A stretch of DNA of 64,000 nt from Chamaelirium japonicum (lineage: Eukaryota; Streptophyta; Magnoliopsida; Liliales; Melanthiaceae): the NCBI GenBank assembly GCA_947650365.1, contig OX393549.1, forward strand, positions 18,232,896 to 18,296,895. Reading direction: 5' to 3'. Under the pieces are notes generated by a model. The model saw nothing but the letters and a program-made list of their open reading frames with translations. It did no database searches and was not told where the DNA came from. Below are positions 44,023 through 54,137 of this stretch, one piece after another; positions within the stretch are counted from its first letter, which is position 1, and each line of letters opens with the position of its first letter. Position numbers and translations under genes: made by a program.

Positions 44023-46785
44023 TCAAGGCTTGGCCACACTCTTCGCATGCGACTTCTCTCCCTCAGATCCAGCACGAGCTTTGCTCGCCACCGAGGCCTT
44101 GGAAGATCGGACGCTAGCTACGTGAGTCCGTAGTGCTTCAGCCGCCTTCTCAGCTGTTTCCTTGTAAACTTTGCATTCAGACAACGCATGCTCCAGTGCC
44201 TTCTTCGAAGTCTCTTCTCTGGCAGTGAAGGCAGCGTGCTGAGTAGCAAGTTGTTGCTTCAGCTCTGTGATCTCGATAGTGCGACCGCAGGACACGTCCT
44301 CAACCTTGGAGAGTCGAGTCTTCAAGGATTCGAGCTCGTGACTCTGTGCCTCACAACGATCCTGTAGCGTTTTGAGAGAGGCTTTCTTCGAAGTCAGTTG
44401 CTCTCTCAGCTCATCTCTCTCCGTGCTCACAGCCTCCAGTTCAGCCGTCAAACGAGACACCTCAGTAGCGGCCTCTCGTTCTCCTGCCTTCCTGGAAAGC
44501 TTGCTTGCAATTCTCAAACAGGCTCCAGTCTGCAAATGAACAAATAGTTAGAATTATCTCAAAGACAACTCGAATAGTTGATCAAGCATATGCACATACC
44601 ACAACTTCAAGCCGATCGAAGGCTTCTTCAAAAGGAGCTCCCGGAAGATTGCAGAGCTTACGGATCGCGTTGGTGGGATGGTTGATGTCCACATCACCCA
44701 AACTCCTCATCTTCGGAGTCGAGCCAGCAGGCGTACCTACAATCGACAAAAATTCAAAGTGTTAGAATATTTTCGAGTTTTCAATGACAAGACAGTCAAG
44801 CAGAACAAGTTAGTACAAATACCTGAAGCCTCGACTTGAGGAGCTTTTCCCTTCCTGCGGTCGGAGCTCTTACCCTTGGGGGTCGATTTCTCCTTGCTGA
44901 GGGTTGGCTCGGGCAAGGGTTGAGGAGTGGCTTCACCAACCCGGCTTCCTCTCTCCAAATGAGCAGGAGAGTGAATGTCTCGAGGAGGTGAAGCTCCCCC
45001 TTCGTCCTCGTGCCCGCTCGAATGGTCGAGCCCTGCCACCATGGCAGCTACCTCTTCGAACAGAGAATGTGAGGGGGGTGGGGGTTGTTCAACCTCCACA
45101 CCCCCACTCGTTGTTCCCCCTTCGAGACGGGGGACCTCGGGAGGTATCTGATCGAGGGGTGTGGGGTTGCTTCCAACCCCACCACTCCCCGATAGCTTGA
45201 TCTTGAAGCGCAGAGTGTTCCTTTTCAGCTCCCCGAAGTCGTAAGTTGGAATCACCCTGGAACCATCTCCCGTGGCGTCCATAACTCCTTCCATCCTTCG
45301 AGCCTTACCCTCGTCTATGAGGATAGGCTGCGATCCCTCGTCAGCACCACCAGTGGGGGTGGGAGGAATTTCTTCCTCACCACCCCCATGTCCATAACCA
45401 CCATCAGTGGGGGTGGGAGGAATCTCTTCCTCACCACCCCCATCTTCATCATCCTCATCTTCTTCATCCTCTCCCCCGTCGCTGTCAGTACCATCATCAT
45501 CTTCATCATCATCATCGTCACCACCCTCGCCTTCTTCGCCTCCACCTTCCTCCTCTCTATCTTGTTCCTCTTCTTCCTCTTTCTTTTTCTCCTCCTCATC
45601 CTCCTGCTGGATGAGGATTTTCCTTTTCTTCTTCGCTGGTCCCTTCGGAACCACCAGCTTCTCTAAGGGGAGGGCGCGCCTGGCAGCATAAGCCTTCTTT
45701 TCGAATCGACGCTTTCTAACAATTTTTCCAGACTGAGGGTCCTCCTCATAATCAGAGTAGATTACCTCGTTGTCTTCATATCGCAGCTTCGATCGATGGA
45801 GAAGGTTGGCCTTGCCGTGTCGGACTGGGCAATTCGAAAACTGCCTCCACGACCTGGTCCCGCACGTCAACTCCAGGAAGAGATTGTCCAGGGCCCCTAC
45901 TCGTTCCGGAGGCCAAGAGAGAGCTCCTCCCGTGCAGAACATATCGGTCTCCTTGTGCACTTTGTACCGAGGGACCTCTGGAACGGACATAGGGGTCCAT
46001 GCACCAGATATCGACAACGGCCAATCGGTGTAGAGCTTGTCGGAGCCGATGGTGTCAGAGAGCGGGCGGAGAGCACTAACACCTGTCAAGTAGTAGAACG
46101 GGTTGTCCTTCCTCCAAGCCCATCTGTAGTGGTAGAAGAAGTACCCCAGCTCGACTCGGGCCTCTTCACCTTCAGGGATGCTGGAGTAGCATTCCCTCAG
46201 CTCCTCCTGGAAGTCTGACTCTACGCGACAGAAAGCGTAGATGATCCTCCAGGAGTTTCCAGTCACCTGCCCGGGACAGAGACCGGAGACATTCAGCAAC
46301 CTCGCAGCAAAAGGAGGTAGGGGGAGGCGCAGACCACAGTTGAGCTGGCCGATCGTGACGATAGTTCCCATCACTTGTTCCTTGCTAGCCCAGGAGACAA
46401 AGACTGTCCTCCTATCGACACCGAAAGCAGATAACACACCTGGAAGTGCTGGTCGAGACTTTCCCTCTGTGAAGAATGACAGCAACTCATGCAGATTCTC
46501 CCTCTTTGCATCTGTAAGCTTGCTGCCGATGTTGTACCCAAACTCAGGCTCCGCCTCCAAAGGTATCTACGGGCAGAGAACAAATTTGGCCTTGGGGATC
46601 TGCTCTGGCCTTGACGGTGCAGAAGCAAATCCAACTCCCTGGTGCCTCTTACCAAGTTGACCAAGTTCGATCAATTCGGCCCTGCCTTTGCCTCGGCCCT
46701 TCGGAGCAGGAGAAACCTCGACAACTTCCTTGCCCTTCCTCTTGGATGGAACAGCACCCTTCTTCGAGCTGCCCGGAGATGCCAT
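44023..46785 (-). pseudogene. Antisense ORF (aORF) of B1, three exons, one internal stop
   Basis: Minus-strand gene between pol remnant and 3' LTR. ATG at 46785 begins MASPGSSKKGAVPSKRKGKE. TAG at 46569-46567 interrupts an otherwise continuous frame. The N-terminal domain contains LRLPLPPFAARLLNVSGLCP and TGNSWRIIYAF, homologous to the aORF of A1 and A2 and resembling Transposase_28 from memory. Then come basic motifs (KGPAKKKRKI), a strongly acidic Asp/Glu tract of about 60 residues, and a Pro-rich part. Introns: 44822-44737 (86 bases) and 44599-44530 (70 bases), both GT...AG. The last exon is a coiled coil ending in Lys/Ser-rich sequence. The composition suggests a nuclear protein, but its role is unknown. 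Only the TAG appears to break it. Confidence 0.82.
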
Positions 46786-46885
46786 TTGACCGATCGAAAG
46801 GAGATGGAGAACGGAAGATCAAAAGCAAAAGCTCTGGACTTCAAGAAAATTCTGAAAGCGTGAGCCGAAAATGACAGCGAGAAAA

Positions 46886-46975
46886 ACTTATATACCCGGG
46901 ATGAAATAGGTGCGCAAATCGAGAAGAACACGTGTCTTCACCCTATCGAATCGTGTGTTTTTGTAGGTACACGTG
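46886..46975 (-). promoter_or_regulatory. Promoter of the antisense gene in B1
   Basis: On the minus strand TATATAAG (46896-46886 region) is about 105 bases before the aORF ATG. CACGTG occurs at 46929-46934 (GACACGTGTTC) and 46970-46975 (CCACGTGTACC). TATA box plus two G-boxes is the same set as in A1 and A2, although the surrounding sequence is otherwise unrelated. Confidence 0.7.
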
Positions 46976-47244
46976 GCACCCATCCATAGCAGGCGCAAAA
47001 TCAGGCGAACAGTCGCGACCAGGCGAAACGTCAGACCGTCGGTCCAAGCAAACCGCCGGTCCAAGCAAATCACCGGTTCGAGTGAATCGGACCGCCGGTT
47101 CAGAAGAGCCACATTCAAGCAAACTGAAGATTCAAAACAGAGAATCAACTCCATCGATATTCAAAAATGCCAAAGTTCAAAAGAGCAGAGCAAGCTATGC
47201 CACTTCAAAAGTACAGGTTCAATCCAAACCTTGACCGGCTGAAT
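46976..47244. other. Spacer upstream of the antisense promoter (B1)
   Basis: Contains short scattered ACCGGTT and ACCGCCGG-like motifs that grade into the 118-bp array. No coding is seen. Confidence 0.5.
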
Positions 47245-48160
47245 TTAGCCGAACGGTCAAATATGACCGTTCGGCCGAAATCAATCAATCGGTCGATTTT
47301 CTGCTGGATCTGGCAAAAAACCAAGGTTTTTTGCCGATCCCTCCAAACTCGACCGGTTGAATTCGACCGATCGGTCAAGGTTGACCGATCGGTCGAAATC
47401 AACCGATCGGTCGATTTTCTGCTGGATCTGGCAAAAAACCAAGGTTTTTTGCCGATCCCTCCAAACTCGACCGGTTGAATTCGACCGATCGGTCAAGGTT
47501 GACCGATCGGTCGAAATCAACCGATCGGTCGATTTTCTGCTGGATCTGGCAAAAAATCAAGGTTTTTTGCCGGTCCCTCCAAACTCGATCGGTTGAATTC
47601 GACCGATCGGTCAAAATTGACCGATAGGTCGAAATCAACCGATCGGTCAATTTTGTACTGGATCGGTCAAAAAACCAAGTTTTTTGACCGATCACTCAAA
47701 ACGTGACCGGTTGAATTCGACCGATCGGTCAAAATTGACCGATCGGTCGAAATCAACCGATCGGTCGATTTTGTACTGGATCGGTCAAAAAACCAAGTTT
47801 TTTGACCGATCACTCAAAACGTGACCGGTTGAATTCGACCGATCGGTCAAAATTGACCGATCGGTCGAAATCAACCGATCGGTCGATTTTGCACTGGATC
47901 GGTCAAAAAACCAAGTTTTTTGACCGATCACTCAAAACGTGACCGGTTGAATTCGACCGATCGGTCAAAATTGACTGATCGGTCGAAATCAACCGATCGG
48001 ACGATTTTGTACTAGATCGGTCAAAAAACCAAGTTTTTTGACCGATCACTCAAAACGTGACCGGTTGATTTCGACCGATCGATCGAAATTGACCGATCGG
48101 TCAAATTCGACCGTTCGGTCAAATTTGACCGATCGGTCAAAATTGACCGATCGGTCCTTT
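47245..48160. repeat. 118-bp tandem array with GACCGATCGGTC palindromes (B1)
   Basis: Seven to eight copies with an exact period of 118 bases: the marker CTGGATC after GTA/CTG recurs at 47301, 47419, 47537, 47655, 47773, 47891 and 48009. Every unit carries two or three copies of the 12-base palindrome GACCGATCGGTC or a one-base variant, about a dozen perfect copies in all. It lies between the antisense promoter and the polypurine tract, the same place as the 143-bp array of family A. Confidence 0.92.
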
Positions 48161-48263
48161 TTTCTCTAACATACAACAAGTTTCTTCGTGTCCGTTTTTT
48201 AAAATAGGAAGTTGCTATTTTTTGCACCAAGTCCAAACCAGCCAGACTGCACTCTAGCTAGCT

Positions 48264-48276
48264 TGGAGGGGGTAAC
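48264..48276 (+). other. Polypurine tract of B1
   Basis: GGAGGGGGTAAC next to the 3' LTR, near-identical to that of family A. Confidence 0.75.
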
Positions 48277-49213
48277 TGTGGGTGCAAATTTTGGCAAAAA
48301 TCTACCACGGGACCCACCGGCCCTGCCTGGTGGGCCCACGAGGACTACAGCGGGACCCACCGGCCCTGCCTGGTGGGCCCACGAGGACTACAGCGGGACC
48401 CACCGGCCCTGCCTGGTGGCCCCACGAAGACTACCACGGGACCCACCGGCCCTGCCTGGTGGGCCCACGAGGACTACAGCGGGACCCACCGGCCCTGCCT
48501 GGTGGCCCCACGAGGACTACCACGGGACCCACCGGCCTTGCCTGGTGGGCCCACGAGGGCTACAGCGGGACCCACCGGTCCTGCCTGGTGGGCCCACGAG
48601 GGCTACAGCGGGACCCACCGGCCCTGCTTGGTGGGCCCACGAGGACTACAACGGGACCCACCGGCCCTGCCTGGTGGGACCAAGAGCCAGTGGAATCCCC
48701 TAGAAGATGGTAACAGGGCCCACAACTTTACCTGGAGGATCCCCAGATACGATAGCAAAAACCGCAATTCGCCACCCGAAATGTCTATAAATAGCAGAGC
48801 CTTCGAATGTAAAAGGATCCCGATCCGAAAATCTGATTTCCACTCTGAGATCTGACTTTCAGAACCAGAGCTTTGGGATTTCTAACCTCCGATCTACCAT
48901 CTCTCTTCGATCTTCTTCTCTCTTTCGAAGAGATCAGGGAGCTTTCAGTGATACTCGGCCTGTCGAGGTCACTTCAACATAAGTGTTAGTGAATTCGGGT
49001 TGCTCCCTATAGCACGGAGACGTAGGCTTCGGCTGAACTCCGAGATCACTTCTCTTGTGTCAAAATCTCTCTCTCTGATTGCTTTTCTGTTTACATATCA
49101 AAAAAGCAACAACTTCAACCAACCGATCGACCAACGATCTTCGACATTAACTTCGACTCCAATTGACTGGTGCTGCGAAGGTCTTCGGGTCGGCACGAAG
49201 ATTTTCCCCCACA
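48277..49213 (+). repeat. 3' LTR of B1
   Basis: 937 bp, the same length as the 5' LTR, with about five substitutions by eye (four in the minisatellite and one in CTTTCGAAGAG). It is followed by GATCG and then in-phase satellite. Confidence 0.94.
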
Positions 49214-51653
49214 GATCGTATGAATGAAATAGAATGGATTGCACGAATGAATTAGAATGGATCGTACGAATGAATTAGAATGGATCGTGTGAAAGAATTA
49301 GAATGGATCGTACGAATGAATTAGAATGGATCGTGCGAATGAATTAGAATAGATTGCGCGAATGAATTAGAATGGATCGTGTGAATGAATTAGAATGGAT
49401 CGTACGAATGAATTAGAATGGATCGTACAAATGAATTAGAATAGATTGCGCGAATGAATTAGAATGGATCGTATGAATGAATTAGAATGGATCGTACGAA
49501 GGAATTAGAATGGATCGTACGAATGAATTAGAATGGATCGTACGAATGAATTAGAATGGATCGTACGAAGGAATTAGAATGGATCGTACGAATGAATTAG
49601 AATGGATCGTACGAATGAATTAGAATGGATCTTACGAATGAATTAGAATGGAACGTACGAATGAATTAGAATAGATCGTACGAATGAATTAGAATGGATA
49701 CATTCATGTGAATGAATTAGAATGGATCGGACGAATGAATTAGAATGGATCGTACTAATGAATTAGAATGGATCGTACGAATGAAATAGAATGGATCGTA
49801 CGAATAAATTAGAATGGATACATTCGTCCGAATGAATTAGAATGGATTATACGAATGAGTAAGAATGGATCGTACGAATGAAATAGAATAGATTGTACGA
49901 ATGAATTAGAATGGATTCGTACGAATGAATTAGAATGGATACATTCGTGCGAATGAATTAGAATGGATCGTACCGATGAGTAAGAATGGATCGTACGAAA
50001 GAAATAGAATGGATTGTGCGAATGAATTAGAATGGATCGTACGAATGAATTAGAATGGATCGTGTGAAAGAATTAGAATGGATTGTATGAATGAATTAGA
50101 ATAGATCGTATGAATGAATTAGAATGGATCGCACGAATGTATCCATTCTAATTCATTCTAATTCATTCTAATTCATTCGTACAATCCATTCTATTTCATT
50201 CGTACGATCCATTCTTACTCATTCGTATGATCCATTCTAATTCATTCGCACGAATATATCCATTCTAAATCATTCGTACGATCCATTCTAATTCATTCGT
50301 ACGATCCATTCTAAATCATTCGTACAATCCATTCTATTTCATTCGTATGATCAATTCTAATTCATTAGCACGATCCATTCTAATTCATTCCTACTATCCA
50401 TTCAAATTCATTCGCACGATCCATTCTAATTTATTCGTACAATCCATTCTATTTCAGTCGTACGATCCATTCTTACTCATTCGTATGATCCATTCTAATT
50501 CATTCCCACGAATGTATCCATTCTAATCCGTTCTTACGATCCATTCTAATCCATTCGTACGATCCATTCTAATTCATTCGCATGAATGTAACCATTCTAA
50601 TTCATTCATTTGATCCATTCTAATTCATTCGTACGATCCATTCTAATTCATTCGTCCGATCCATTCTAATACATTCTAATTCATTCGCACGAATGTATCC
50701 ATTCTAATTCATTCGTACGATCAGTTCTAATTCATTCACAAAATCTATTCTAATTCATTCATACGATCCATTCTAATTCATTCACACGAACATATCCATT
50801 CTAATTCATTCATACGATCCATTCTAATTCATTCGTACGATCCATTCTAATTCACTCATACGATCCATTCTAATACATTCATACGATCCATTCTAATTCA
50901 TTTGCACGAATATATCCATTCTAATTCATTCGTACGATCCATTCTAATTCCTTCGTACGATCCATTCTAATTCATTCGTACGATCTATTATATTTCATTC
51001 GTACGATCCATTCTTACTCATTCGTACGATCCATTCTAATTCATTCGTCCGATCCATTCTAATTCATTCGCACGAATGTATCCATTCTAATTCATTTGCA
51101 CGATCCATTCTAATTCATTCCTATGATATATTCTAATTCATTCGTACGATCCATTCTAATTCATTCTAATTCGTTCGTACGATCCATTCTACGATACATT
51201 CTAATTCATTCATACGATCCATTCTAATTCATATGCACAAAGGTATCCATTCTAATCCATTCGTAGGATCCATTCTAATCCATTCGTACGATACATTCTA
51301 ATTCATTCGTACGATCCATTCTAATTTATTCGCACGAATGTATCCATTCTAATTCATTCGTACGATCCATTCTAATTCATTCGCACAATCTATTCTAATT
51401 CATTCATACGATCCATTCTAATTCATTCGCACGAATGTATCCATTCTAATTCATTCATACGATCCATTCTACTTCATTCGTACTATCCGTTCTAATTCAC
51501 TCATACGATCCATTCTAATTCATTCATACGATCCATTCTAATTCACTTGCACAAAGGTATCCATTCTAATTCATTCGTACGATCCATTTGAATTTATTCG
51601 CACGATCCATTCTAATTCATTCGTACGATCCATTCTAATTCATTCGTACGATC
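49214..51653. repeat. 23-bp satellite, block 4
   Basis: Continues block 3 in phase after removal of B1. It runs in the GAATGAATTAGAATGG orientation to about 50121-50150, then switches. The forward stretch is about 110-140 bases shorter than its equivalents in block 1, so a few monomers were lost. It ends in CGATC at the A2 insertion. Confidence 0.93.
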
Positions 51654-52716
51654 TGTTCGGGGGATTTTTTCGTTGATCCGTGCGGGCTACCTGCAAGACA
51701 AAGAAAAAGCGTGAGAACGGCTGGCTCCCTTAGGAGCGCAGACCCTCCGACGCTCAAGTCAGTCTCAGGTGCACAACGGCGAGCTTTAGTGGACGAAAGT
51801 GGTAGGGAAAAGGGTTTCGAACCTGTACTCTGGAGCCTGGGGGTGAGCATTTATAGACATTGGCGACCTACTGCGGCCCGACACGTGGAGATTCTTTCCA
51901 GCACCTTCTAGACCCCCACGCTCTGGCTCGCGTGGGTCTCTGACAGTCCTTGGTACTCGCGTCCCTGACATTCTTTGTCGTCGAGCCTGCCAGGCAGTTT
52001 GAGTGGGGGAAAGCATCTTTTTTGTCGCTGCCAGGTGGTTATTCTGGAATGTTCAAGTCTGGGAGGTCTTGAACTGATTTGAACGGGCTTCCGTGGACCA
52101 CGTTTGTCCATGTAGCTTCCGTGGGGTTTCGACACCTGGCATCCTTTCATACACTGTGGGCGACCTCCGGTGGGGAGCCAAGGCGAGCTCTCCCTCCATT
52201 GCTCCGCCTTCTCTTCCACATCTATCAAGAGTCGGACCTCGCGGGAGCGACCTCTTCGATAAACTGGGGAGTTCTGGTGAGCTTGGGTGAGCTCCTGAGC
52301 GAGCTTGGGCGAGCTCCTGGGCGAGCTTGATCGAGCTCCTGAGCGAACTTGGGCGAGCTCCTGAGCGAGCTTGGGCGAGCTCCTAAGCGAGCTCTTTGCC
52401 TAAGGCCCCTTCGGCCCAACACGGAGCTCGCTCCCTGGGCGAGCTCCTGCGCGAGCTTGGGCGAGCTCCTGCGTGAGCTTGGGCGAGCTCTTGCGTGAGC
52501 TAGGGGCGTTTGTGGTACCGGTATCATTGTATGCATGACGGTCTAACTCCCGCTGCCATTTCCAGCGAACTCCTGTGCGAGCTTGGGCGAGCTCCTGAGC
52601 GAGCTTTTAGTCCAAGGCCCCAACAGCCCAATGTGGATCTCGCTCCCTGTCAAGGTGATTTGGTGAGCGCGGAGAGGGGGGGCGAACTCCAAAACAGATT
52701 TCAGCTACCCCCAACA
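51654..52716 (-). repeat. 3' LTR of A2
   Basis: 1,063 bp. On the minus strand it begins TGTTGGGGGTAGC and ends CCCCCGAACA. TATA at 51855-51849 and CACGTG at 51882-51887. The 22-bp subrepeats are at 52270-52610. It is complete, so it shows what the A1 3' LTR has lost. Confidence 0.93.
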
Positions 52717-52849
52717 TTACCCCCTCCTGAGGGAGCGACCAAGGAGACTTTGGCGCTTGCTCAGGAGTCTTATTGCACACGACGGTCGAATTGGGAGTTC
52801 TAGTTATTTGCGACCTCCACCCGGTGGGCTACGGGCACCAACCGCGGGC
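52717..52849. other. Polypurine tract and short spacer of A2
   Basis: Minus-strand GGAGGGGGTAA at the LTR border, then sequence matching A1 17400-17486 (AAGTCTCCTTGGTCGCTCCC). Confidence 0.7.
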
Positions 52850-53720
52850 GGTCTGCGCCGAGAGCTTTGACTGTCAGTATTTCGCAAACGCTGGGCGGGC
52901 CGAGAGCGTCAGCCACGAGCAATCTCCTTCCGGTGCGAGCTTGCCACACGCGGTCATGGTCTGCCTCGGGTGAGCTGTGGGCATCTGCCGTGAGCGGTCT
53001 GCGCCTAGAGCTTTGATTGTTAGTACTTCACAAACACTGGGCAGGCCGGGAGCGTCAGCCACGAGCGATCTCCTTCCGGTGCGAGCATGTCACACGCGGT
53101 CAGGGTCTGCCTCGGGCGAGCTGCGGGCACCTGCCGCGAGCGGTCTGCGCCGAGAGAACTATCAGTATTTCACAAACGCTGGGCGGGCCGGGAGCATCAG
53201 CCACGAGCGATCTCCTTCCGGTGCGAGCTTGTCACACGCGGTCAGGGTCTGCCTCGGGCGAGCTGTGGGCACCTGCCGCGAGCGGTCTGCGCCGAGAGAA
53301 CTGTCAGTATTTCACAAACGCTGGGCGGGCCGCGAGCATCAGCCACGAGCGATCTCCTTCCGATGCGAGCTTGTTACACACGGCCAGGGTCTGCTTCGGG
53401 CGAGCTTGGGCACCAGCCGTGGGCGATCTGCGTCGAGAGTTTTGACTCCCAGTATTTCGCAAACGCTGGGCGGGCCGGGAGCGTCAGCCACGAGCGATCT
53501 CCTTCCGGTGCGAGCTTGCCACACGCGGTCAGGGTCTGCCTCGGGCGAGCTGCGGCACCAGCCGTGGGCGATCTGCGTCGAGAGTTTTGACTCCCAGTAT
53601 TTCACAAACGCCGGGCGGGCCGGGAGCATCAGCCACGAGCGATCTCCTTCCGGTGCGAGCTTGTCACACGCGATAAGGGTCTGCGTCGGTCGAGCTGCGG
53701 GCACCAGCCGTGGGCGATCT
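52850..53720. repeat. Tandem array of about 145 bp upstream of the antisense gene (A2)
   Basis: About six copies of the family-A unit with AGTATTTCACAAACGCTGGG and CCACGAGCGATCTCCTTCCG. Unit lengths vary between about 130 and 150 bases because of internal deletions around GAGAGAACTGTCAG. The apparent 273-codon frame at 52977-53798 is a product of the repeats. Confidence 0.88.
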
Positions 53721-53837
53721 TGTGGCTTGGGTTTCGCACCAGATCTCCAGCGGTCGTTTCACCTTAAATGCGACGCGAGACCCGAGATACGAAACTGATA
53801 CAATGAATCTCATTATGAGATCTCGGTTGTCGTGGGA

Positions 53838-54045
53838 CACGTGTCTCCTTTTTATTTGTTCCTTTTTTTGTCAATAAAAGACAGCGTCGGCGCCGGCGCA
53901 GCCTTTTCCCACGCGTGGTCCACGTGGCACTGCCCGACTGGAGAAAGTCTAGCTGTCGCTTCAACCATCGGTGTGTCGCCTCGTTGGGCGCGCTCGAGTA
54001 TTATATGCGGCCCGATTCACCTGCCTCTCACCCATATATAAATAG
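53838..54045 (+). promoter_or_regulatory. Promoter of the antisense gene in A2
   Basis: CACGTG at 53838-53843 (GACACGTGTCTCC) and 53921-53926 (CCACGTGGCAC), then TATATAAATAG at 54035-54045, about 95 bases before the ATG at 54138. The spacing matches A1. The leader between TATA and ATG is also conserved (CGTGAAAACAGCTCTCCC). Confidence 0.75.
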
Positions 54046-54137
54046 GGGACGGGGGGAGATTTTTACCGCTGCGTGAAAACAGCTCTCCCTTCTCCCTCTG
54101 CTTTCAGCTCGCAGCTCGCTAGCACCCCCTTGCTCTT

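Larger units (their letters stand above)
40211..49213 (+). mobile_element. Non-autonomous Tat-type LTR retrotransposon B1, complete
   Basis: A 9,003-bp element with two 937-bp LTRs (TGTGGG...CCCACA) that differ at about five positions by eye. It is flanked by a perfect GATCG duplication (40206-40210 and 49214-49218). It carries a primer site, an intact gag, only a scrap of pol, a tandem array of about 105 bp, an antisense gene with two introns, a 118-bp tandem array and a polypurine tract. With gag but no protease, reverse transcriptase or integrase, it resembles the TR-GAG type of non-autonomous element. LTR similarity suggests a recent insertion. Confidence 0.93.

Noticed and set aside
45315..45691. 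Plus-strand Ser/Pro or Ile/Phe-rich frames at 45388-45691
   Set aside because: Reverse readings of the acidic tract codons (GAG, GAT) of the B1 antisense gene.
52977..53798. 273-codon plus-strand open frame with repeated ISHERSPSGASLSHA
   Set aside because: It coincides with the 145-bp tandem array of A2; overlapping frames are equally open and the periodicity is that of the DNA repeat.
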